From: Syngnathus acus
Taxonomy: Eukaryota > Chordata > Actinopteri > Syngnathiformes > Syngnathidae
Length of the DNA stretch: 64,000 bases
Assembly: GCF_901709675.1 (NCBI RefSeq)
Contig: NC_051097.1
Coordinates: 11,386,039 to 11,450,038 of the forward strand
Reading direction: 5' to 3'
The notes under the pieces: generated by a model
The model's input: the letters and a program-made list of their open reading frames with translations, nothing else
What the model was told of the DNA's origin: nothing
The model's database searches: none
Position numbers and translations under genes: made by a program
Shown here: one piece after another, positions 54,701 through 64,000 of the stretch
How the letters are laid out: every line of letters begins with the position of its first letter
Numbering within the stretch: the first letter of the stretch is position 1

Positions 54701-55904
54701 CTATTTAACACCAAACACGAGCCACTTAGCTTTTCAGACGCTCCTTTTTAGGAAGACAAGAAAGAGCTGACTCCTCAAGTAGCTGCCAATCAGGATGCTT
54801 AGCGCGGTTAGCATAGCTAGCTTCAAAACAGGCTGGGTCGAAGTTTCCACATCACAAGTTACAGTCAAAGGATGTTCAATAAATGAGCAAAAGAGAGGAA
54901 TAACTTTTAAATAAGAAGTAGAAGTAGTTCCTGGTAGTATTTTAGCCACGACGAATCGAAGTAATGAGCCTTTCCCAAGTGGACGCCATTTAATTAAAGA
55001 CGCTACAGTTAGCATTTTAGCTTATAGTTTCACTTTGTGACACACGGTGAACGTCTTGACACAAAGATTTTAGCTAGCTTAGTCTAGACCCAAACACAAG
55101 CATCATCTGAACTGAAGAAGCAAAAAATAAAATACAAAAAAATCCTGTTCACCGACCTTTGTTCTCGAATGTTCTTCCAAAGCAGTGGCAGAAGAGCGGA
55201 GAGCGCCCCCTACTGTTCTGGAGCGTCTATAAAATAACATCCGTGACAAATATTTTATACAAAATGAATAAAAGGAAAACAACACAAAGTCATCCCAATT
55301 ATTTTGGTATTATTATTGCTTTATTTACGGCATCACCGACATTTTACACCTGCAACTTTTGAAACTATACAATCCATCACTGGCTCACACTCGCATCACA
55401 GTTAACATCAGAAGAAATCTCGCATTTTTCTCATGGAAGACGATTTTTTTTTCTCTGTCGACTATTTTCTCTCAATATTACGACTTTTTTTCGAAACTCC
55501 TCTCCCAACGTTCCGACTTTACTCAGCTTTTTTAACATACTGTTATTTTCCCTTCATGGATGGTTCATATTCTTGAAACTTTATTTGAATGTTACAATTG
55601 TTTTCAAATAAAGTCCAATCAGGTGCTGCGGCTTCTACCGATTGGAACGAACGATAACTGAGAACGCTGACCATCTTAAAAAATAAACGGCGAAATGTTT
55701 CGGAATGCAGTCCACCCTCGCCCATTTAAGAACGAGTGAATGGGAGCCAACGTGGTGCAATGCAAGTGCTACGTGGGTTCCTTGGAAAGAGTATCTTGCG
55801 TGCTGCTGGCGCTTTTCCTTAGAAAAATACGAAATCCGTCCACGTGCGAACGTGTGGTGGAACGAATGGCCGGAATAAGTAGGAGAAGCGTCAAAGGTGT
55901 TGAT
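51714..55904. other. garnl3 5' flank and 3' UTR of the NOS1AP-like gene
   Basis: The part 51714-52160 is G/C rich with GA-repeat tracts (52095-52155) and probably holds the garnl3 promoter and leader. The middle (52160-55100) has no gene that I can support. A donor-like GAG|GTGAGT near 54575 on the minus strand follows an open stretch but has no partner. The right end holds minus-strand AATAAA signals at 55320-55325 and 55580-55585 for the NOS1AP-like transcript. Confidence 0.5.
55580..55585 (-). terminator. Poly(A) signal of the NOS1AP-like gene
   Basis: AATAAA on the minus strand lies about 320 bases after the stop at 55905. A second one lies at 55320-55325. Confidence 0.55.
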
Positions 55905-58900
55905 TTAACTCCGTTGCGGGACGGCGTGCTCGTCCTGGCAGTTGTCCAAAAGCTCGTCCTCGGAAAAGCTGATGTGAAGGCAGGTGTCGTTGACGGGGGA
56001 CGAGGCGGGCGGCCGGCCCTCGTTCCAGCTTTGAGTCGAGTCCGGGTTCTCCTCCTGCCCGTTGCGGACCGGAGTCCCGAAAGTCCCGCGGTCCCCGAAG
56101 GCGTCGTCGTCCCGCAGAGGCGACAGCAGCGATTTGGTCTCGGAGCGCACGCCCGAGTCGTCGCTGGCCGAGCAGGAGCTGCTGAGCGAGTGGAAGTCGG
56201 CCGACGACAGCGAGCCGGGCGTCGCGTCCGGGAAGGAGAAGCGGAGGCTTTCGCGGCCCGGGACGCCGTCCTGGACCGAGCCCGGGGACAAGGTCCGGCT
56301 GGCTCGCTTGCGGTTCAGGGAGGGCGGAGGAGGGTCCAGCTTTGGGACGGGCGCTTGATACCTGATGACCACAGATCACGTCATGTTAAATATGACTTTT
56401 CTAATGTAGAAATAAAAAACAGCCAAGGTGACCAAAACCGGGAGCTCTCCCCCCCCCCCCCCCGAGCTTCTTGTCAGCGTAGCTTTGACTCAGCACTCTG
56501 GGCCTTAAGAGCGCTTTGTGGTGAAAGCCTCTTCATGGTCTGCTTGCTCGTTTTCTCCTTTTCATCCCCGCAACGTCTTTATTCAAAAGGCCGAGCGCTC
56601 GCCGTGCTCGCTTGTATTTGATTAGCGGCTTGCAATTGTTGGCTATTGTTGCTCTTTCATTTTGTTTTTGCTCTTGATGAAAAGACGCTTGCGAGGAGTG
56701 CCAGCTGGCCAGGTTATTAAAGGAGAATATTTTAATATCATGTGCGACCCTAAGGTGGCTTTATTGTGACTTTGGCAAAGCAGAACAAGAAGTTTTTTTT
56801 TTGGAGCGCCTTTCTTGATTTCTACGTGTTAAACGGTGGCCGGTTTTGGAGGGTGTGCACACTTTTGCAACCACATCATTTATCCCTTGAAATGTTTTGA
56901 GAAAGAAAAGGGACTGTAATGCACAGGTTATTGGTCACATTGATGAGCGATTGATTCCGTTTTTTCCCTTGCTGCCACGCGATTGGCCGATGGCCGCAAT
57001 TTTTAAACGCGATTGTAACGTTGCATGCTGCTTGTCGCGCACGATACTCACATTAAGAAGGAGGAGGAGGAAGAGGAAGAGAGGGGAGAAGAGGATGAGG
57101 AGGAGATGAGGAAGATGAGCAAGACGAAGGTGGGCAGGTGCAGTTTTTTTTTTTTGGGTGCATGTTTTTGATTTGATTAGAGGAGCAAGAGGACGAGCAG
57201 GACGGGATCCTGGCACCTGACGAAAAGAGGCCACAGTTAGAGCGCGGCCGGCTGGCTACGAAACGCAATCCGAGCAACTCAAACCGTCAACCTCCACGAC
57301 GTCGCATTTGAAAAACGGTTGCATGCCACCAAAGTGCAGTACCGTGTCGTGCCACAAGCTGTGTGGCATCACTGAGCTGGACGTGTGACTGTTTAAAACG
57401 AACCAAACGTCTACGCTCGTAATAATAAATAATTAAAAAAAGATGTGATGAAATGTAAAAAAATCATTCTAAAAAAATATTTCTCCTCATACTTGTGTTG
57501 AGCTTATCACAAGAATTTTTGTTGGGGTAAGCAAAGCACAAGGTTTTGAGTGGAAGCAGACGCTTGAAAGGACGCGATGCGATTGGCTCCTCGTGGTGTT
57601 GCAATCTGTTTTATCGCGCCGGGACTTCACACTTGCGAGAGGAAAAAAAACATTAAGGGGAGGGGCTGGTATTGAGGGAATGTTTTCCCCCATTGGCGCT
57701 TTCGGCTTTAAGGGGATTAAAAGCTCATTAAAAAGTAATTGCGTACTTGATGTTGCTGCGGCGGCGGCGGGGAAAAACATCAGAATGGAACGTCTTGGGG
57801 CAATTTAGGCAGATTAAATGTTGACTCAAGGCTTTCTTTGATGGAAACACAAATGTTTGCATCCATTTGCTTTCACAATGCTCCCAATGGGCGCCAGGAG
57901 AATCAGCATCCACTTGTGCCCCCCAAAAAAGTCGTACTTTTCCTCCACGCTGGACGCCCTCCTGCTCACGACGGGGTCCACCTCGTCAGACGCAGCACCG
58001 TCGGCCGCCGGGACGAGGCGGCCGTCTCCCGGGCCCGGCGGGATGGAATCGGAGGCGATGAGCCGCTCCAGGGCGTCGCCGCAGCGATGCTTGAGGTTGA
58101 GCGAGAGAGGCCTGGTCCAAGCGGAAAGCGCTGCGAGACAGTAAATAAGTGTGCTATAAAAGTGAAAAAGAAATTGTACTTCCAGTGGAAAAATGGGTTC
58201 GCTAACAGGGTGATCTAAAAGGAGTGCTTTGCCGCCATCATGTCACATCAATAAATCATCTTGAAGGGGTGTGGATTTTATTTTTAATTCACAACTTGGG
58301 TTGCGAGTTGAATGCTGACAGGACGAGGCAAGTCACTCACCGCATCCGTCGAGCGGCGTCTCCGGCGGCGGAAGCTCCGCCTCCTGGCTGGCGCCGTCTC
58401 CCGCCTCCAGCTGCTGGAGCTGCTGCACCAGCAGGGCCAGGTGCTGCAGCAGGTCGCGGTTCTGCAGGAGCAGCTGGTGCGAGCGCGCCTGCGCCTCCAT
58501 GCGGGCGGCGCTCTCGGCCGCCATCTGATCCTTCAGCAGCTGCACCTGCAAACAAATGATGGGAGGGAGGGAGTTAGGGAAAAACGGACAATTGCTAATG
58601 CCCGACAAAGACATCATCACTCTGTTTCAGCAATTTTTTGTTTGAGCTGTCATAAGCGGGGAAGTGCTGCCCCCTAGTGCCACAACACAGGCCTTTCAAT
58701 AACCTCTGAGCGTCCAATCAGAACCCAATAAGTGAAAGAACACATGTTGCGGAGAGGCCGACAGAGCACTACTTTGATTTAAAGCATCTCAACTCGCTTT
58801 AAGGCACATCTTTGATACCAAGATACCACCAGATGGCGCCAAAGCACTCTTTGTTTTTTTGGGGGGGGGGCGACTCCCTTACCTGAGCGACAGCCGCCTG

Positions 58901-61900
58901 CGTGTGCTGCTGCTGCTGCTGTAGCTGCTGCTGAAGGAGCTGCAAGTAGTGGCGCGACGTCAGCGAGCCTGCCGCCGAGCCCGGGCTGCCGGGAGTGGCC
59001 GCCTCCGATGTCACCGTCAACAAGGACTTTCCGGAAAGGTCCTGACAGCAAACACAAAATATGGAAAGAAAAACAACACATCACGGTTTTGCTTTTATGA
59101 CCTGCTAACACGCGACCCTCCCCGTAAATAAATCATTTCAAAAATCAAATAAAACATGTTGCACCTCTATTGGTTGGCCTCCAGAGGGCAGTAAATGCAA
59201 AGGATCATTTTGTCTGGCACAGACAAAAATGAAACATTGTTCCGCGAAACAAAATCTAAATTGTGTCTCACTCACCATGATGGTGTGGCCCGCTTTGACC
59301 ACGCTAAGCTCAGCCAGACTGCGCAGGATGTCCCCGACCGTTTGTTCGCAGAGCGAGGCGCCAGACGCCAGGTCGTCTTCCTCCTCCTCCTCGCCTGGTC
59401 CTCCTCCAGCGTCCTCCTCGCTCTGCCCGTCGGCGTCCTGCTCGGCGTGCTGCAGGCTCAACTTGTGGCAAACCTCGAAGGCCTGACCCACCGTCCGCAC
59501 GATGCGAATAGCCAGCGTCTGCACTCGGCGCCAAACGGACACACGCAAGGACCGACTTGAGCCGCGTTCACCTTGAGCCGAGCCAGCGACTGACCTTCTT
59601 TTTGGATTTGAAGACGTTGCAGCGGAAGCAATTGTTGGAGCCGTCTCTGGCGATGTAGCTGAAGATCTTTAAATCTTGCGAGTCGTGCGACACGTAGAAA
59701 ATCCTGCCACGGTGAACGTAAACAAAATGCAAAACTAAACCAAAAGAATGACATTTTGAAATCTTTACCTTCGAGTGGGCAACGTACCTGTAAATGGGGT
59801 CATGCATAATGAGCAACTTGCTCTCATCCCACGGCCGCTCTTTCCTCTACGGGCGGAAACGTCTTTAGCACGTTAGCATTAGCCGCAATGCTCAAGCGTC
59901 TCACCTTCTGTTTCTTGCGCAGCAGCACCTTGACGCCGTCCACCGACACCACCATGTTCACCTTCTTCTTCTTGATGTTCTTGGCTTTGAACTCGTACTG
60001 AAAAATAATAGGAAAAGAATGGAGCGGTGCTTGAGTGATATCAAGGTTGAAAACAAATGTGTCCTTTTCCGCAGCAGCCGTGCGTTGCGGGTCACTCGAC
60101 AAAAGCGCTTGCGCCATTCAAGCGGCGCCGGAGCCCACAAAGGCAGGCTCCTTTAGATTGCGGCAACCTAGCAACGGCTTCACTACAATGCGCGGCGGCA
60201 TTTGGGGACTTCCCTGGAATTTTGCTCCTTTTCGGGGAGGGGGGGGGTTACAATGAGGTGACTGTTGGGAGAACCGCCTTTTGCCTTCAAAAATGCAAAG
60301 TTTTTGTTTGTTTCTTTTGTAGCAATGCTAACATGCTAGCCATCAATATGCTAACATATAGCAAACTAGTAATTGAAAGTGCAAATTGTGCTTTTGCGCA
60401 ATGGTAACATGCTAGCCATCGATCGATATGCTAACATATAGCAAACTAGTAATTGAAAGCGCAAATTTTGCTTTTGCCAAACCGCTGATTTCAAGCGTGA
60501 AATGTGGGGAAAAAAAACAAAAAACGCAAGCGCGTGTGGGATTTGCAAACGTGGTCCCGGTAACCTAACGAGAGTTTCAAGTGTCGCCTGTAAATCTCTC
60601 AAATGAGGGCGCGAGATGAGCCGAGAGCTGCATCTCACACGCGCGGTGGCGGCGGCGGCGCAAATTCATTTCACATGCAAGATGCCAGCAGAAAATCAAT
60701 GTTGCCCCGAGGCCTTCGTGCATTATTGAGCGTGCTGGTATTTAGAGGCAAATGCGGACAAATGGGAAGAGCCACATTTGGTGGCGAGAGCGCCCGTGGC
60801 CACGCTGGCTTCAAGGCACTGCGCTTTACGGAGGCCACGCTGGCATCAATGTTTGCCATGCGAGGGTTGCTCCTTTGTTTCCCCCCCCACCCTTCTTTAC
60901 TCCCCCGAGGGACGGCCCGTCCTTTCTCGGCGCCTGTCAGGGAGGCACTGAGGCGTGGAGCCATTCTTTGCGCAAAGAGTCCCGTGTCGAGACGCCGCCG
61001 GTCCACTTTACGGGGAAGCCGGCCGGGCCTTTTGGATTTGGCCCGCATTAAACTAGAGGAAAAGCAAGGCCCGGTCAAAACTATTTTTTTTTTTTACGCT
61101 GATGCCACTTCTGATATTTGGCAGAATGAAATTCCGATAATCAGTCCATTCATTTAATGCGAGACAGCTAGCTAGCTCGACAGTTACCCAGCAATAAACG
61201 CATTTCCTTTTCGCTTTTCTCAACCCTGTGGTCTGACTTTTATTTGGTTGCGGCCAGACTTCCATCTCTGACTAAATGGTTGATTCTGCTGATCTATTCC
61301 AAAATGTCCACTCCAATCTGCTGCTTTGACAGCGACCTTTCTGTCAAAAGCCGCTGAGTCACGCTCACTTCAGTTAGACGAAAGAGGCTCGGGGCAAATT
61401 GAAAACATTTTGCAGGCTTCCATGTTGCTCATACGCAAGCGTGTGACCTGCGAGGATGAAAAGACGAAGCGCCACTTGTGTCGTGCGTGGGGCAAACAAA
61501 AGGCGACTTAACACTCCAAGCTGATCCGCTGCACTTCTAGGTCAGCCATTAGCTTGCGTACATCTGCCGTGAAAACAATGGGAAGCCCCTCCCGAGAACC
61601 CACAAATAAAAGCCCTACTATATATCCGGTGTGTTTGAGTGCACATAGAACAAAAAGCAGCCTCCCTCCCTCCCTCCCCCTTTCCACTGATCCGTCGCCT
61701 CCTGTCTTGTTGTCTGGGACATCATAAGGTGTTTTATTGATAGGATTGGACCAACATGTGGCGCTCACTGCCCTAAATTCTGTCAACAACACGGCCAACG
61801 TGGGTAAATCAGGGTTCGCCATGAGCCCCATTTTCCTTTTTGACTCACTTGAATGGCTTCTGTTGCTTTTCTATCACCCCGGCCGGCAAGCATTCCTCCC

Positions 61901-63024
61901 CCCTCCTTCCTTCCTTCCTTCCGTAATGCCTGCCGAATGTGCTCTTAACAAAAGGTGATCCAGGCGGACGGAAGGGTAAAAAAAGAATGCCATTCCCCGG
62001 GGGAGACTCTTGGCAGTCAGAGAAAGGAGGCCTTGGAGAAGAAAAAAAAAAATCCCATTAGGGGCCGATCGGAATTCAAAGAGGGAAGCGCCTCTTTGGC
62101 CCTCAGCCTCCATCTATTCCTGTCCACGCCGAGCAGATAGGGGCTAAATGGAGGTGCGCTATTTTGGTGGCACAACAGCGAGGGGAGGGAGGGAGGGAGG
62201 GAGCCAGGGCTTCCATTTGCGTTCCTCAACCAAAAGTGCACCATCCATTCAAAGGCGCCGCTGGGTCACGTGAAAGCACGAAAACTCCTCGCCACAATGG
62301 AGAGCGGCCTCACACGCGTCCAAAAGGATCGGCGGGGGGTGCGAGACATTGTGTCTCGCCGTGGGAACGGCAGGTGTGCGGCTGAGCCGGCCAATCGGAA
62401 TCAAGAGATCAACTAAAAAACAAAAAGGGGGGGGGGGGGGGGGGGCGATTTATTCAATCGCATGTTTTGTAAAGTGAGCTGGCCCTGATTGAGGAAATAA
62501 GAACGCCTTGCAGCTCTTGTTCCTTCCCATGCCTTCCGTTGGATTTGAAAAAACAAATAAATAAAACGCTTGCCACCTTGCAAACACACCCAAAAAGCTC
62601 CCAGATGAGTCTGGAGGATTCCCCACCTAAGTTGGCAAGCGATGAGACGCGGCGTGGCGCGGCACTCATGCGTGCTTGCTTCAGAGGATAAGCGCACATT
62701 TTGCCGTCGGAGCGCGCTTAAGAGCCTTGTCGTGTCGGAGCCTCGCCGCCGCTCACTTAAATCACGCCGTCAAGCCACTCATCTCGTGCGGTCCCTGGGG
62801 GCCGCTAGTCAGTTAGCATCCTTGTTATTGTTAGCCGCTCTAAGGCGTTTCTCATCGCATGTTAGCATGAAGCTAGTGGCCGTGCATTTTCCTCCAGTTT
62901 GGGCGAATATTTTGAAAGTGTGAGTGTCTTGAGCATGATGCTATCTCCTTACCCGGATCCTCCTCATGGCCGCCACAATTTCCATGCGACTGTTGGGCCG
63001 TGCCACATCCAGGCTCCCCACATA
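55905..63024 (-). CDS. NOS1AP/CAPON-like PTB-domain adaptor (partial, 5' exon outside the window)
   Basis: NOS1AP links neuronal nitric oxide synthase to Dexras1, synapsin and Scribble through an N-terminal PTB domain and a C-terminal PDZ ligand. Exons: 62953-63024, 59905-59997, 59788-59846, 59595-59703, 59276-59518, 58883-59041, 58341-58545, 57938-58130, 55905-56361 (1590 nt, 529 residues present). The family's first exon (residues 1 to about 35) is missing to the right. PTB blocks: [68 protein letters not shown], and [20 protein letters not shown]. An acidic linker, a Gln-rich coiled coil ([20 protein letters not shown]) and [19 protein letters not shown] follow, as in NOS1AP. The C-terminal part differs from NOS1AP. 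It ends [19 protein letters not shown], where NOS1AP ends in a nNOS-binding DDEIAV. It is probably a separate ohnolog rather than nos1ap itself. Confidence 0.87.
60329..60478. repeat. Tandem duplication of 76-80 bp rich in GCTAGC/GCTAAC
   Basis: The stretch beginning TAACATGCTAGCCATC at 60329 recurs at 60405. Both copies continue through ATGCTAACATATAGCAAACT and AATTGAAAG(T/C)GCAAATT. The second copy has a 4-bp GATC insertion. Confidence 0.85.
62427..62445 (+). repeat. Poly(G) tract (about 19 nt)
   Basis: An uninterrupted run of G lies in the large intron of the NOS1AP-like gene; on the transcribed strand it is poly(C). It is one of several homopolymer G/C tracts in the window. Confidence 0.85.
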
Positions 63025-64000
63025 CTGCAACACAAGTCATTTTATATTCCAAACGGAGCAATGGTTAGTTAACAAAGCAGCACATTTGAACACATTATCA
63101 TTATTCATCACCCCCCCCCCTCAAAAAAACAGACATAAGTAGTTGTTCTGTTGCTCACAGCGAAAGGTTCGAAAAATAAAAGTTCAAATAATCTGCTCCA
63201 TGAGAAGATGCATACATATGTGCCCCAGGGCTCCTTTCGAGGGCCCTCAAAATGTCCTTGGCCATCGCAAAACTTCAGAGCTTTTTTGATGAAGGTGAAT
63301 TTCAGAGCAAAATCCTAAATTGTTGTGCGTGAACGTCATCCGTCCTCATATGCGTGTTGCGAGTCTGCGTCAAAGCACCACATCATGACAGCTGCTCTGG
63401 TGAATGGGTCGAGCACCCTAAATAAGTAAGCAAGCAAGACAAGCAATCCACTCTAATATTGAAGGTAATTACAAAGTATACTCGGGTCCTCTAAAAGCTG
63501 AATTCTGTTTAGCTGAGAGCTGAATAATTGATGGCACAAAGACAGCTGGTGCAAAGCAAAGTCGCTGCGCTGCGCTGCGTCCGTCCCAAAGCAGATTTTC
63601 TGCCAAAGACACAATGGTCAGCTTGCACGCATCACATTTACTTTTGTAACTTTTCTGATCAATTGCACTATGAAGAGGAGTTATAATGCAACGCACGTGA
63701 CTTGTATTTTCATCCCACATCCATTTTACATTCAATGTTTTGCCTACTCTACTCTGCAGTTCGTTGTTGAAAGTTGTTTTTAATTGAATACTTGGGAGGA
63801 CTACTTTTTTTTTACTTTGTATTGTTTGAAAGTAATGAATACAGACATTTCTTTACTCTTTCCACCTGTACTTGAGTGAATACTAATGATTAGGAGGATG
63901 ACTTTTTACTTTGACTCAGTGTAAAGTAACCCACCCATGCTCACCATTTACTCAGCACTTAGAGATTTTTTTTTTTTTCACCTTTACTTGAGAAGAGACA
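63025..64000 (-). other. 5' intron of the NOS1AP-like gene to the window edge
   Basis: A/T-rich sequence follows the acceptor at 63025-63027 upstream of the first PTB exon seen. I searched for the expected NOS1AP first exon and did not find it, so it should lie beyond 64000. No other feature is supported. Confidence 0.55.

Larger units (their letters stand above)
59998..62952 (-). other. Large intron of the NOS1AP-like gene
   Basis: This lies between the first and second PTB exons visible here. It holds an imperfect tandem duplication at 60329-60478, (GGAG)n near 62178-62205, a CTTCC run near 61909-61923 and a G run of about 19 at 62427-62445. The ORFs at 60603-61157 (+) and 60671-61078 (-) are not supported as genes. 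No exon found. Confidence 0.6.

Noticed and set aside
60603-61157. 184-codon plus-strand ORF, overlapping a 135-codon minus-strand ORF
   Set aside because: Both lie in the large intron of the NOS1AP-like gene, in G/C-rich DNA that produces open frames on both strands. No recognisable motif and no splice partner.

Overview
This window is chromosomal DNA from a ray-finned (teleost) fish with compact genes. The genes have many short exons and GT-AG introns often only 70-120 bp long, separated by CpG-rich promoters, microsatellites, a tRNA-derived SINE and A/T-rich spacers. Almost every recognised gene has its human counterpart on 9q33-q34, so this is a conserved block of that vertebrate synteny group. 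The species cannot be fixed from the sequence alone. All gene models were assembled by hand from splice signals and remembered protein families. Nine models are complete and one is partial, and in each the exon lengths add up to a whole number of codons.

Layout, left to right: a CCAAT/NRF1-type promoter region with two tandem duplications (1-2036); miga2 (-, 2037-5152); a divergent promoter; st6galnac4 (+, 6850-8231) and st6galnac6 (+, 9791-11399), two tandem alpha-2,6-sialyltransferases with a SINE between them; spout1 (-, 11803-14040); kyat1 (-, 14814-17171); a rearranged surfeit cluster with surf6 (-, 17750-19597) head to head with surf1 (+, 20005-21642), which is tail to tail with rpl7a (-, 21974-24482); usp20 (+, 25292-29778); ptges (+, 31802-32503); garnl3 (-, 35874-51713); and the 3' part of a NOS1AP/CAPON-like gene (-, 55905-63024, running off the right edge).

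rpl7a hosts three box C/D snoRNAs in its introns: one U24 (SNORD24) and two U36 (SNORD36) copies. Their guide segments can be read directly against 18S and 28S rRNA.

The genes do not form one pathway. They are mostly housekeeping (ribosome, nucleolus, mitochondrion, RNA methylation) plus ganglioside sialylation, tryptophan metabolism, prostaglandin E2 synthesis, deubiquitination and Rap/neuronal signalling.

Most notable: a CAPON-like gene where mammals keep none on 9q34, probably an ohnolog, whose C-terminus seems to bury the nNOS PDZ ligand under four extra residues; an in-frame tandem exon duplication in surf6; three tetranucleotide repeats that begin exactly at 5' splice sites; two GC-AG introns; a 40-nt pure poly-C acceptor tract in usp20; and many short CTCF-like or related dispersed motifs.
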